This document shows, in pieces, positions 1 through 13,700 of a stretch of DNA of 64,000 bases. Every line of letters begins with the position of its first letter. Position 1 is the first letter of the stretch. Both the position numbers and the translations under genes were made by a program. This DNA is from Taenia hydatigena (taxonomy: Eukaryota; Platyhelminthes; Cestoda; Cyclophyllidea; Taeniidae). The stretch is taken from NCBI GenBank assembly GCA_036345935.2, contig JADWOT020001703.1, positions 1 to 64,000 of the forward strand, given 5' to 3'. The notes under the pieces are model-generated. The model made no database searches and was not told the DNA's origin. It saw only the letters and a list, made by a program, of their open reading frames with translations.

Positions 1-2630
1 TTCAATCTTGCTACTGATGCTATCGACCACGCCTGTAGTTATCTTTATATCACGCACAGGGAGGACATGACGTAGCGAAGCCGCCATAATTACGGCGATA
101 ATGTCTCAAACTCAGGAGAGCAACCACGTACTTCCACGACCAGATTTGAACCGTCCTCTAGCCTACAAGGTAAATTTAAAGAACATAAATATCTCAGACA
201 TTTTGCAACAAAAGCCCTCATCACCGCCATCATTAATGTCGAGATTGACAGCGTCATCGATGCCACACGTGCCTCTACTGAATTCTAATGCTACTCGCTC
301 ATTCAATCAAGCATTGCTACTGCTCACTTGTCTTTCCCATGACCATTGCAGGTGCCGTCTAACATGCAGGTAGGCGAAGGCGCATAGACTGGAGCGCAGC
401 AAAGGCTTTTATTGACGGATACTAATTGAAGGAAAGAGGAGGAAGAGACACAGTGTGCACTGCTAGATGGCCAGCACCAGATCACATGCGCACCTACAGC
501 AGACATCAAGCACTGTTGATATATGTATCCCAACTATCACGCCTTTTTTGATGAAACATATGCGCAGAGCAAATTGCTACAATGCAGTTAAATCTGGTGG
601 CCATGTAGAAGACAAAGGCTCTATTGAAACATTAAATTTGAGGTTTTTGAACCTAGAACTCTTTCGATGTAGGTGTTACAATTGTAAAACGTGGTAGGAG
701 CGAATCGAGAAGAAGTTACACGAGCTATAAAATAGCCGATCCCCCAGATGAAAGCAAAACGAAATGCCACCAAGGAAGAAGGGACAGATTTAAGGTAAAA
801 ACTAACGGCAGGCTACTAAGACGGGGTCAGTTGGAACGTAACGAAGAAGCAACTGAATGCACAAACCAAGGGACCTCAAATTTGAACAACCTGGACGTCC
901 GTCGGACTACCGATTCTGCGTTGTTCTTACAGAAAATGAAACCACATTAGGTCTCTGTCGCTAAAACATGTTGAGTAGAGCTGACTTGTGCCCTGTCAGC
1001 AACCTTTAGCCCCGCTCTATGCATAACATGCATCTCACCCTCGCTTTATCTGATTCCACCATCTAGTTGATCGCAAATCTCTTCGGCTCGTGCATGTTCG
1101 TAACCTCAATGGTTAGTTGCAAGAGAATACTACGTTCCTGCTGTCTTCTCGGACTGATTTAACCTCTGTTCTAAGCAAATACATAAGAAGCATAACTATG
1201 CACAAACTGCTGTTTCCATATTAACGTCGGATCTCGGCTTAATTATGGTAAAACTGTAAGTTATTGAGAAGGCTTGGAGAGGGATACTGTCTTAGGAGAG
1301 CAGACTCCTGCGGATTAAACCTTTGGTTCCACAAATTAAAGGGCTCTGTGAAGCAGCATTACAGGAAATGTTGTAATTAATTGAATTATGCAAACCGTAG
1401 ATTTGAACGGGTTTTTAGAAACTGAACATGTAGACTACCAGCAATGACATTAATTGGACTGCTATTTAAAATAGCGCGAAGGCAAGTATGTCGAACGTTG
1501 TTTGCTGCCATCCACTTTTAACCAGGTATGCACTCAAAATCATTGCTAAAAAGTTCATCACTTTTCTACACCGGAAATAAACTCATCGAATGGACTAAAA
1601 ATAGTTCAAAAGCTTGAGCCGTTGATCTTGGGCTAAGGGTAGGGTTTAGGCGAATCACAATATTTGGTAGTAAAGATGGTCAATTTATAATGCACAAATT
1701 CAAAAGTGCATATTGAGTAAACTATAACAGCCGATTTAAAGTGCTATTAACGCGTTTCTTAGCGAAATATCTTGCTCCACACTTAGCGCTACCATACGAA
1801 TTGAAGCATGAAAGAAATAATGATTTGCAAATGGAATAAGTCGTACAAATGAATCATTAATGCAGTCTTACTTCGTCTTTCCATCTGCCCGTTGGCTAGG
1901 CAAGTTTCAAGTGTGGACCTAAAGGCAATCCTTGCTTATTATTCCACTTTTACAAATAATTGGCAGTGAAGATGATCATTCCTAATTGCGCCAGTACGCA
2001 CACTGGGCAACTTTAAAATTGCAGGCTTGAAGGTGGTGGGCTTACAAACTCCACCACCGTCAACGACATCATATATAAATTTGTCGTTAGTGTTGTGCCT
2101 CATTTAACAGCAATGTTCAATCCAAGTAGCTACAAGTAAAACAGAGCAGGACTTGAATGCGCTTGGGTTTTCGCATAAATTTGACACATCAGACACCAAC
2201 TAAAGAACATGGCTGGTTTAGCAGTGCATCTTCGCCTCCTAGCAAAACACTTCTGTCCTGTTCATTGAAACCCTTGCCAATACGTGCTCCCATCCCACTG
2301 TCTTTGCCATTGAATTTAAGCAACATTGTCGTGACATTCTGTTGTGTGTGCTGACTGTCGGATGTGCATTGCCTGTCTATAAGTATGCAAAACTACATTT
2401 TGCCAATTCAAAAGCATTTTAACGCAATGAGCGGAACGACTTTTGGTCAACTATTCTGGAAAACTATACAGCTTCCTTTGCTTTTGTTCCTTGACATTTT
2501 CCACCTGCCTCACTCACAGAATTAATATCTTTAATCTGTTTCTACTAGACTCCTTTCCTTGTAGCGGATGGCGCGGCAGCCCTTTGCCCATTAGGGATCC
2601 ACATTAGGATTTTTATCATTTTTTTTTCAA
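1..2630. other. Gene-free AT-rich stretch
   Basis: I see no recognisable gene, RNA gene or mobile element here. The open frames are short (at most 90 codons), overlap on both strands and have no recognisable motif. The stretch looks like ordinary intergenic or intronic sequence. Confidence 0.5.
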
Positions 2631-2639
2631 TTAAATAAA

Positions 2640-3215
2640 AATAAACTTGCTTTTATGTGCACTAAAGACGTGAGATGTGAGCAACAGAAACACAATAAAT
2701 ATACTATTTTTAATCCGAATGCCAGACTTTACATCGGATTGGACCTTATTCCATGCAGCTTCCAATTTATCGACCGGTGATGCATAGTACTTCCAGACGC
2801 AAAAACGCTTTTGTTTACCCATTCGCTCAGCATTTCGATAGGCTTTAGCGTCACTAGCCCTCAGACAAACAACCGTCCTTTTCCATCACAAGCACCACAC
2901 CAATCTTTCACGCAATAGGAAAAGAGCAATATCACCAACGTTACGTTTCTCGTTGTGAGTAGGAGCTTCGCCCACGAACAGCGCGGCTGCATCGGTCAGG
3001 CTGTCATTGATAAGAATTCAGGCATACAAACCCGCTTTAAGCTCAATAGAAACACCAAAGCTTACAATAAAGGCATATAGTTCCGACTCTGCGGTTAGTG
3101 CGCCTCAGCACATCTGTGGGAACATTCTAAATCGCATGACCTTTTTCAATCTCCATGTTCGAAAGCCCCTTCAAGACATAGTCGAGTTTGTTCGTGATAG
3201 TAGCACGCTATAGAT
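2640..3215 (-). pseudogene. Broken coding remnant, possibly retroelement RNase H
   Basis: Read on the minus strand, adjacent frames give a protein-like track: a TAESELYAF segment (about 3075-3105), an in-frame stop, then a segment ending in LFVGEAPTHNEKRNVGDI (about 2930-2990), and further down QKRFCVWKYYASPVDKLEAAW (2745-2815). The order 'T-A-E-x-E-x-x-A', then an Asp-Ala-Ala stretch, then a Lys-Arg-Asn-Val-x-Asp-Ile stretch faintly resembles the RNase H tail of copia-type Pol, where the final block normally reads K-H-I-D-I. Stops interrupt it and I cannot exclude chance. Adjacent frames up to about 3712 are also open but have no motif. Confidence 0.2.
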
Positions 3216-3719
3216 GAAGCTCCGTCTAATTGATAGGGATGAAATTTTACCTACTACACTATTCCGTTGCTTGTCTCGGGTATCAAGACTACGAGCTGGA
3301 GGGAGGTTAGTGGTTGTCGTGTTCACGAAACATTCTGTCTTGAAGCGCAGCCCTTCGTAGAATCGCGCCTTCTGCAAAGCGATGTCACTGCCATACTGGA
3401 AGGCGTAAGGAACAACTTCTTCGTGGGTAGCATTCTTCATCCAAAGGGTAATACTCCTCTCTTGCAATTGCTTGAAGCTACGGGCGAAATCGGAATAATG
3501 TAGAAGGGCAGATGGGTGTAAAAGCATGCCAGCTGTTCTCGCCTATGCCACAGATGGGCGTCAGAACTGTGAATGAGCGCGCTGACACAGAGCCTGTAGC
3601 TTAGCGGTTCACTAAGGTGGAAGACTTCAAGGTATCGTCTCACTTGTTGTGGAGCAGAGGAAAGTTGCACTTTTGCCCAATCGTATTCTGAACACTCGCC
3701 TGTCTCAAGCAAACTGGAA

Positions 3720-6470
3720 TATCTTCACTTTGGCAACCCAGTAAGCGTTGCATCAACACCGCCGATGCATTTCTTTAAAACGACTAGGGAGAGACGCATT
3801 CACTGCCATTGGACGCCTTCGAGAAATGCAAGAACTTGCAGTTACGATGCTGTAATCCAATAGATTCTACGAGTGCAAGTGTATCGACATCTTCTCGAAA
3901 AGGCAGAGACATCTAGACTACCGGGAATTGTCATCTCATGCTCAAATAGCCAAAAATTGAGCAGGGTCCTTTTTCAGGTTTCGTTTTATGCTTTGCTGAC
4001 TAGAGGCGAAACCTTGCATCTACTAATTAGAAGTCGTAGGTTGTTAGCATAGAATCTACGTTCAGTGCGATAGATCCACTCCAATCTCATCTTAGTCAAT
4101 GCTCACCGCTCACGCTTCACCACAGAATGCAAGGAATAAAACAGCGTGGGATCACTTTGCTACCTATCAACAGGCTCTCCTCCTTACACTTTGAGCCCAA
4201 ATTATTTCGTGGGAGAGCAAAATGATGACCGAGACTTGCAAAACTTATTGCTCAAGGAACATAGATATTTGTCCACGCAATCACAGAGCAAAGTACAATC
4301 AAATGTCTACAATGCTAAAACGGTGCAACACTACAACAATGAGAGAACAAGATTTCACTAAAAGTCTGCAAAGAGGTATCAATTCTATTACAGCAGACTG
4401 GAAACACAGCACCAAGAGTTAAATTGCCAAGAGTAAATGCCAGACGTTGATGACAACCTTGCAACGCAAATGTAAACTGACGGTACGAAGTGGTCGCGGT
4501 AACACAGATTGCTTGCCTAAAGTGAGGAAAGAAGTGACGCCACTCGAAGCAGATTTGCAAACAAAAAAAGTAGGAAAAGTAAGAGATTGTCTGTGCTTTC
4601 AGCATTCCTTTTAACAAAGAAAAACATGCGCGTCGAACTAAGCACACAGAGCCCAATCCCAGCAATTGGAGCAGCAGGAATTTCTCATCTAATTCTGGTT
4701 CCTTATATCTAATCGCTAATGCATTAACTACAGTGCGTACGGTCTTCCGTACTACTCCAAATGCTAATGCTAATGCTTTTGTGGTACTTTTCTCCTCCTA
4801 CCACGCAGTTTCCACTTCATTGTAAACAAAGAAAGGAAGTAGAGTAGCCACAGGGAGAAGAAAGCGACGAACTGTGTTAAACGAGCGATCAAATGAGATC
4901 ACACTTTACCCAGGAGGGAACTGTTGACTTGGTTGACTAAAAAAACAAACTTGAAGCAGAGGATGAGATGAATGTGCCTTAGCATCCTTGCTTACTGATG
5001 GTGTCTGAACTATTACAACGGTAACGGATACTCTCGCCTTTTTGTTCCTCTGCCTTTCGTGAGTCACTTTACTCAAAGAACAAAGACGTTGGACTGGGCT
5101 TGGGGTGAACTGCGTGATCCATTTCCTGAAGCGCCTCATCACTCTCATTCTCCCTTTACAAATATCTCCACTTTTTCAACAGTTGTTGTGAGAAGAAAAC
5201 ACGTGCAAAGACCCCTTCCAAATAATCTACGCCCTTAAGTAATCATCAAGACAATTTCACACCTTCCCCAACGAGGACAAGACGCAGCTGTGGAGAAGAG
5301 TTTTACTTTAGTTAACTCCGTTTTAACTTTTCACCTACTTAAAGGCCACCTTGCGTGCCACGATAGGACTGTTTGCCCGGTGCTTACTTCCAACACCGTC
5401 GGCGACCGGTGCTCGGAGAAATGGAAGTAACTGACAGCCTTCATCGGACTGACCAATTAGTCGTGACCCAAATTTGGACGTGCGGGGGATCCCCTAACCT
5501 CGTTTCGCATAATGGCATGCACTATGCACTATGAACGCTTCTCCGATCCCTTTTTGCAGCCTCTTTCGGCATGAGCGTTAACGTATTAGGTGGTTCAAAT
5601 GGTTCAATGTTGTGTGAATGAATCAGAGAGAAGTTTAGGGACGGGCCTGACCTAAAAGACAGTTCACTCAGGAAACCTGTTCGGGATAGATTATAAGGCT
5701 TGTGCTGATGATATCTCGACTGCTGCTGCTGCTCAACCATCTGTAGCACTCTAATGCAGATCTGGTCGTTGTTGCTGCTGTTAATGGAGCCCTGCCTCAC
5801 CAAGTAAGTGTTTCCTTACCTCTGAAAGCATGAACGCAAATCACATCCGATGGAAAATTTGCCTGTTCGGAAAGTGTTTGTCTTGTGATGCATTTCTCTG
5901 CCTCGCGTAATTTGCAATATCTTCACTTCTTACATGTGCGCGAATTGACTTCTCTGGTGTGTGCGTGTGTTCATTGTCTTTTACGAGAGTGTGAACAGGC
6001 GAGTTGGTGGTTGAGGTGCTACTCGTTAGCGTGGCTTTTAGTTGTTGCAGCGGAGGTGATGGTGGCCATTTTTGAGTATGTATTGGCACGTTGTGTGACG
6101 ATAGTCCCTCGTATGCAGTTTGATTGACCAGTGCAAGCGGTCACACTACTTGTGAGGTCCTGTAGGTGAAGGGTGGATCAGAACACAGCACTTTAATCGT
6201 CTGATAGGTAAATCTTCTTCTTTACCACCTTCCTTCTCTGCATCACTCATGATTAGTCGTAAAACGCTGTAAAAGTTGGTTTGGCAATGGTAAGGTACGG
6301 TTTGATACTGGCCTGTGCTCTATGACCTCTACATTGGCTCATAGAATATTGCTAAATTTCTACGTTGAGAAGTCACATGCAATTCACAGTCTAGATGACA
6401 CCTAAAATATCAGCCGAGAGAGTCGACATCACGAGAGCATTAGTGGCGATCGGCAAGCACGAGCGTAGAG
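3720..6470. other. Gene-free stretch
   Basis: No coding region is recognisable. The only local structures are small trinucleotide runs, such as the CTG/CAG repeats near 5718-5732, and AT-rich sequence. The open frames (up to about 116 codons) overlap each other on both strands and show no family motif. Confidence 0.45.
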
Positions 6471-6526
6471 CTAAAAGTACAGCGAGCGCGAGGGCCACAT
6501 GAGACAATTAGAGACAAGGCGAGTGG

Positions 6527-6534
6527 TATATAAG
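6527..6534 (+). promoter_or_regulatory. TATA box of a short transcription unit
   Basis: TATATAAG sits in a GC-richer context. A candidate initiator (CAGTATC) lies about 24-30 nt downstream, and a polyadenylation signal AATAAA lies at 6963-6968 on the same strand. Together they suggest a short intronless plus-strand transcript of about 420 nt. Confidence 0.4.
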
Positions 6535-6554
6535 CAGGCACACCTCAGCCCGCA

Positions 6555-6968
6555 AGTCAGTATCAAGGAAAGCAGAGACAAGGAAATGGTGTGGGGCGGT
6601 TGACCATGCTCGTATCCGTGGAAGTGGGCACCGTGGGGAGAGTTTGAGAAGGGTTCGCAATGTGGACAGAAGTGGGCATTGTGGTCTGTGCAGAAGCCGT
6701 ACTGCTGGTCGCCGTGTGAGTGGTCGTGGGAGAAGAAGCCGCAATGGTGGTCACCGTGTGAGCAACCGTAAGGATGGTCGCAGCAATGGTGGTAAACATC
6801 AACCGCCACTGAGGTTGTGCCTACACCGACGTTTGTGAAGACACCTCTGCGTGCCATGGAGGTGGAGGAGCTAGTCGATGGTGCGCATGCCCTCCTCTAC
6901 TTCTCTCTTGCTTTGGACGCACAACTAATGCTATTATTCCTGTTTATCACTTGAAACTGCTGAATAAA
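6555..6968 (+). other. Short low-complexity transcription unit, TATA to AATAAA
   Basis: Between the TATA box at 6527 and AATAAA at 6963-6968 the sequence is a biased, weakly repetitive GTGG/GTCG-rich stretch that stays open in several frames. On the plus strand one frame (about 6614-6838) is Arg/Gly/Ser-rich and protamine-like but has no clear ATG before 6644. A second is Trp/Cys-rich but has a stop a few codons after ATG 6585. On the minus strand 6857-6471 encodes 128 residues with His/Cys-rich near-repeats (HGDHHCGFFSHD, HGDQQYGFCTDH), overlapped by a Thr-rich mucin-like frame (6802-6563). The promoter and poly(A) signals favour the plus strand; the amino-acid periodicity favours the minus strand. 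I do not recognise the product. Secreted structural proteins such as eggshell proteins have this kind of composition, but that is only a suggestion. Confidence 0.3.
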
Positions 6969-7470
6969 TGATTAGACATCTTTGCTTCAGCCTCCACCGA
7001 GCTCCCCTTTGAAAGTTCCCTGTTATATTCGCAAGCTGAATTAGCAAATAGAAGTTCTACCATTGTTTTTGTCTAGAGGCTTTATTACATGATCGGATGA
7101 AAATGCTGCCGCATCCACTTTTCTTTTGTTTTTTCTTTGATTCACATAGGCACAGACCTTAATTTTTACCGCTGTTATGATTGGATAAAATTATTGAAGC
7201 GCGCAAATGCCGTGCTTTTATCCTAGAGTAGATTTGGGGTTTGATTATGGTTGATTGAGTGCATTCCTGCCTAAAGAATTATGCAGCTTTTAAATGAAGC
7301 GATGGCATACATTCCTTGAAAGTGAAACAAAGGTATTTGAAATCAAGCAAAGTTTTTCAAGAATCGAACTTACACAGAGAGGCTGACAAACTGTCGCCTT
7401 TTGCGTGCACATTTGGGCACGCTTGGGCTCGATTAGCAAGATGTAGCAACGTAGCAGACTATTAGGCAAA

Positions 7471-7738
7471 GAGAAAGTCTGCTTGAAATTGCTATTCCTT
7501 AGGCTAAAGTTTAATTTCGATGCAACTGCAAGCGCATGGCTCCACTACAGCAAGGATCAAATGAAGAAACTCCATAACAAATACTTTAGCGGCATTTACA
7601 CTAACTACTATAACGAAATCGCGTTCAAATTAAAGAGTGGGTGTTGAATTCTCCGCCAGCTCACTAGCACGCCTAACTTTTTTCGCAAAACAGTTCCCCT
7701 CAAAAGCGGGACTAGTGTGTGACTGCATTGAGCGTCCC
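7471..7738 (+). repeat. Dispersed repeat, copy 1
   Basis: This block matches 26270-26539 in the same orientation at roughly 65-75% by eye, with many shared words: GCATGGCTC, TTTAGCGGCATT/TTTGGCGGCATT, ATAACGAAATCGC and TGCGACTGCATT/TGTGACTGCATT. It is probably an old interspersed element. Neither copy has recognisable coding motifs, terminal repeats or target duplications. Confidence 0.55.
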
Positions 7739-7739
7739 G

Positions 7740-10700
7740 AGACTTCCTTGAAGACAAGGGAAGGCATAAAACTTGGCGAAAATATGCATAGTTAGCAAAG
7801 GGGAGGAAAGTGAGGCTGCTGGCATGGCCCACTCGGCACAAGTAATATAGCTACCCAAGTGACCGCAACTTAAATCTGCAGTCGAACAAAGAAAGCGTAA
7901 CTGATTATTTGTGCTCACTATTCATTATTGCGAATGATGTTAAGTTCGAAATCAAATCACTGATTTAAGTAAATTTCGTTTTGTGCCTTTTGCCAAATGC
8001 ATGAACCTTTGAGTTCAAGACAGGAAGACCAATTCTAGGAAGTAGAAAGCATCCTTTGCCCATCGTCAACGCTGGCATCGCTGCGAGATCGTCGGAATTG
8101 TTGCACCATTTATTTGCATTGTTTTTTTACACACGCTGATAAGATGAATGTACCGCTGTCTTTAAAAAGGATAGTAGAAGGAAGAGATTTCAGAATGGCA
8201 TATGACTGCAATTAGCTGCAGTGTGTTTCGGAACATCCTGCCTGTATACCATTGTTTGAATAGGGAGAATCAAAGGTGTCCTCATTAAGCTGCAAGCACA
8301 TCCACATCGACTTAAACATCATTGAGATCGACATTCTAATTTGCAAACAGTTTTGACAATGTGTAAAATCTTTCAGCGCAAAATCAGACGTCTGCTAATT
8401 GAAATCCCCAACGTTGCATCTTAATGTTTTGCTTTCATACTGAGCAGTTGTGTGGCGTGACGAATAGTAGGAACAGGTGCCAACGATGAGTAGAAATGTA
8501 GCAATGCCAGTAGAAAGAAGCACCTCCATAAACACAAGTGCATAGAGCTAAGATGATTAACGTCCATTCAACATCTTTACTTTTGTTATGAATCCGCTCA
8601 GTGTCTCAATTCAAACTAGCATTTTGAATCTCAACATCACTCCATGAAATGACACCAAGGTTAGACTTCTCACAAATTCGCCCAAGCATGTGATGCTCCA
8701 CTTCTTTTAGAAATGGTGTCGAGGCGGGCCCAACGTGTTATTTCCGCAAAATTGATTCTCGCGTTGTTTTGACTCTTGTTGCACCAAATTCGCCATCTGG
8801 TATGTAGCTTCGAAAAAGGATGAAATCGATAGCCACCTAAGAATCAAAGCATTTTTCCATGCAACTAGAGTGCTAGGAGGTATTTGCCACTCTTCACGTC
8901 GCGCCTGTCACCACAACTATTTGCTGTGGCGTGAGGACATCTACTAGGGACCTCAAGTATTCACAATCTCGATCAGTAATATCTGGATAATCAAGACCAA
9001 AAATGGCACAATTTTACCAGCTTAGCCACACCCTTTCCCTTCCTACACCAACTCCTATAGACCCTTCGAATCTGTGCAGTACAGTACCGCAAATATTGAT
9101 CTCATTGGTATAAAGAAGTCAGAATGGTCGAAGGTACGTCCCAGTGGAGGCGAGTGAAGGGAGGAGAGAGCAGCACTGGTAAATCACACACGTTGTGGGT
9201 TACCCTGCATAGCGACAATTTCCTGTAATGAGGTGGCGCAGTAATGATGCAGCTTATCAGTGATCGTTCACCAGGAGAAAGCTCTCTTCTTACGAGCTGA
9301 CGAAAGAAGTCCTCCCTGTAATTGTAGTAACATGCTGCTTGAACGAAATTAAGTGGGCAGAATTTGGCGCACGCACCAAAAAGCACATGACAGAGGTGGC
9401 TGTCAAACCATTTAAGATCCTGCGCACTGTTTCGAATGCTGATATCGAGGCCCGCAATGTGTTGGTCTAATCGTGAAGTAATTGCTCTGCAATGACATTT
9501 GCAGAGGACGCAAATAGCAAAATATTAGCAAAATTTTGCAACAAATTTAGAGCTTATCAAACCTACTCGAGACATTAGGACTCCAAATCTGAAAGAGCGC
9601 TCAAAGAAAGCTGCACTTAGGTGATAGGAATTCACCCGATATTCATGCACACTACTTTAATTTGGCCATGCGAGAATGTCTCTGTCGAGTAATGTGCTCA
9701 CATAGAGCTTCGGGGTGCTCGATAGGGCATGCAACGGTCCTAGTAGCAACATATAAAACATGGGTGGTGCGATTGTCCTAATAACCACCCCGAACTAGGT
9801 GATATTATTGATGGGCAACTCTTCAGACCTTTGTCATTGCATTCTTCCACTAAGTGAAGTGATTCAAATATAGTTAAAGAGGCACACCAGAGCACGCCTT
9901 GGCATAGAAGTGAGTAAACGATTTTAAATAGAGGCATTATATAGCCTAGAAGGCTTAGAATACCACACTTGCAAATAGACGAGCACACCATCGAGGCAAA
10001 GGCCAAGCAAGGGCTAATTCGAGGGCTCGAATGCCTCAACATGGACTCTGTAAGAAGTAATTTTATTCGCCTGCACCTCACTGTGATTCACCTCGTTTAA
10101 TGTAGACTATTAATAATCATATTTTCGTAAAACTGTTTTGACGAATGTAATGCAAAGCTGCTATAATTGTACCAGCATTGGCGGCATGTGTTACAAAATT
10201 TATTTTTTTTTCTATTTAGCACTTGCACATGAATTGGCATCAACGAGAGGACAGGAATAGAAAACCGTCTTGATAACATAGTACTGACGTTGAGAATAAT
10301 TTTCCCACAACCAAAGTGTAAAGCTGTAGCAGGTGCTGCATTTAGTGCATTTAAGGGCATAAAAGCTCCAAATGTCGGCGAAAGGACATGCTAAAATGTG
10401 GTTAGTAATCTAGTGAATGAAATAAAATGTTCAGCAGCACACATGAGCAGCTTATACACAAAATCCTTTCTACTAAATTTAGCTGGATTTGGATGAATTA
10501 ATGCGAATCCGCCTATCATCATTCTTGGAAATAGGATCTAGTAAAAAAAAACCCATATTTTGCAACATTCACCTAGCAGATGCAAGAAGTTTCAACGGTG
10601 ATTTGCTTGACGATTAGAAATCCATTATGCACATTTATAACCCAATCTTGGAATATTAAATTAAGGAATGTTACATTAATTCTACATTTAGCTGGGTTCC

Positions 10701-13700
10701 GCCTCTCAAAGCAGCGCTTCTTCACTTTGTTTAGCTGTCACTTTACACAGGCGACTCTTTTTTTCGCGTTAAGCATCCTTTGGCGGCTAGGTCTGGCTCA
10801 CCTTCATAGAAGCATCATATTACTTCCTCTTGTTCACAGTACGCACTCTGCGACACCAATGAATGCTGCTTCTGTGTTTAGTAAAAGAATCATCTTCACC
10901 GTTCTTAACAGCGAATCGTCGGTTGATAAGTTGGCTGCAGTCCTTCGCGTAAGAAGAGGGCCTGAATCCCCCTTTTCCGGTTGTGTAATTAAGCGTATAT
11001 CATCACCAATCACATCAAAATGCGTCTATCTGTTTACCTGCCTATTGTTACGTAAATTCATAAATGCTATGCGGATCTTGTAAATCTGAATATATCCACA
11101 CGATTTAGCATAAAGTTTGCATTAGGAATTGTGGCCTTGATTGCTATGCAGTGATTAGGATACTCTATGTTGACATGGCCATCATCAGCCATTTTTAAGT
11201 GTTTGACCATCGTGGAGACAGAAAAGAGCTCAACTTTGGTTGCACCGCATAGTCCTCTATTTTTCATGGTCTGATGTCCGAGCATTCCCCCTTTTATCAC
11301 TTTAACGCGTGCACTATTCATATTGCAACGAGTGCTTTAACAGCCGATTCAGAAGCAGAGAGACAACTTAAAATTAGATAATGCCAGATTTAAATACAAA
11401 GCAGTAAATTCGCTTTGATCCCACGACTGCTTCTTCACAACCTCCATTTTGCGCACTAGTATCTTTCACTCGTTTTGGTTAAAGTTTGCAACAGACTTGC
11501 CCATTTCCACAATATTCAATCACCTTTGTGAGCTACACCATCTCGCTTCCTAAAATGGTAAGACAATCGAAAACATGGCTAGCAATAGCCGACCTGTTGC
11601 AGGCTGGAATTCTTTGTTTTAACGAATTGCTGTATGTGTTTTGTGAATAGTCTTGCCGCGGTCACAAATCTTTCGCACAAATAATCTAAGTGCAGATAGA
11701 CGGGAATTTGAGGTGGAGAAAGAGCACGATGAAGTATTATGAGTACTGCCCAATAACAATGCCTGTATCATTCATCGTTAAGTCGGAAGACCACTATTCC
11801 TATTGAACATTGACACTGAAGGTAAACCGCTGGTGGCGTGCTTTAACAAAGAAGTAATGATGACAATTAAGAGGCTTGCATAAGAGAACGGTAGACTCAG
11901 CAAAACAAGTGAGACATGATTGTGAGGCAGCGTAATCTGTTCACAGTTTGTATAATGTGCCAGTGAGTTTATCGAGCAGAGCATATTCTTGTGAGCTCGT
12001 TACAGATGATCTTTCGCACTGCAGAAGGTTATGTATTCAATCTTGAATCTCTTTAACTCTACCACCTTGGAGTGCGGTTTGCCCTATTTTCAGAAATGCA
12101 CACTTTTCTTAGTAAACTTAGAGACAACCATCAATATTGTCAATAAACAATCTGAGCTGTTGTGCTTGAAACGCGGTGGTCTTGCAAGCTTTAGATTAGC
12201 TCGGATTGGTTACATGAAGAACTTGTTCCTTACTTTTGAATGCGAATAGAGTTCCTCAAAACTGAATGCAGGTCCGCCGATTTCGTGGAGCAACCTTGCG
12301 AAATGTGGCCCGTTGTCATTCTGAGTCGTGGTCTGAAGGCATTCGATTTGGCTTACCTTTTGGCATCTTCGTAGAACTAGAGTGAGTTGTAAAGATGGTT
12401 TCCTCTCTATACTATCGGGAGTCTCCAAATCCCTTTCGCCTACTTTCGGGCCCCTTAAAAGGAAAAATTAGAGTACTTCTTTGTGAGGCATTCATTAGAC
12501 TGCCAATTCACGAATGTGTTAAGTTGATGCAGAAGGAGATTGTCTAGTAAAGATTAATTTCTATCAGAGGCGCATGATTTTTTAAATGATAAGCTTTGTA
12601 AAGAAATGGAAAGTATGCGCTTCCTATGTCTGCGCCAATAAGAGGTTGGTCCTTAAAATAGCTCTACCACTGAAAAGAGCAGTTAAGGTGGGGTGATTCT
12701 CAAATGGGTGGAGGTTAAGGGGAAGTGCGATTGTATGAACTGCCCACCGGACGATGTGGGCCAATCATTCTGCGCACATGTCCTCCAACACTCTGCCCTG
12801 AAAAGCAAATAATACGGAGGTTCTTCTAACTAATTCCAATCAGCACTTCTATAGGCTGGCTCAATTTCACATCATGACGGCATTCGCGGCTGTTGACTAG
12901 GTGTTTTAAGAGTATGAATAGGCAATCATGTGCGATGAATTATCATCGTAATAATATCGCCTTAATTGAAAAATGCTTGCAGCGAAGGAATTATCAGCTT
13001 ATGACAGCCTCGCTATTGCCACGCAGGCAGTAGTAGTGCTGAAACAAGGAGAAAATGTGCAAAGTTGCATTTGCAAGCCATATTCTATAACATTATGCAT
13101 GCACGACTTGCTTCCAAGTAGTTTTGCGTTGCGAAAGCTTAACACGTGAAAACCTAGGTAACAATCGCGAGAATCAGAATTCACACCGTTGGCGGCAAAA
13201 TAGTTGAATTACTTCCACAAGTGCAAGGAATGCATAATTCAGTTACGTTGCACATCAGCCGATGCAATTGTTTGAACTGTTAAAGCTATTCTAGTGGAGG
13301 ATTTCACTTGTGGCTTTTCTATTCAGAGCCGTTTTTGAAAGTCATCTCGAAGGAGGGCTAATGCATTGCAATGACAGCACTGAAAGATAAAACCTCTCCT
13401 TAAAATCTGGGGGTTAGCAAATCTATTATTTTATTGTTTGGAAACATCTTTCATGGATGCGTATTATACCCTTCACGGGTGTTTAAATAATAAACTTACA
13501 CAGCACTATCAGCCGCTCATTGAATGCGGCAAGCGATGTGGCTGCAGAGTACAGCTTTTAACATCCATGGAGACGAGTCTACCAAACTTCGGACTGCTCA
13601 ATCGATGTCAGGGAGAAATATTCAGCAGTCAACCCTTCGTTTCTTCCAACATTACTGTGTATCCTTCTAAATAGGCAATTTTGGACTACGGCAAGCCTAC

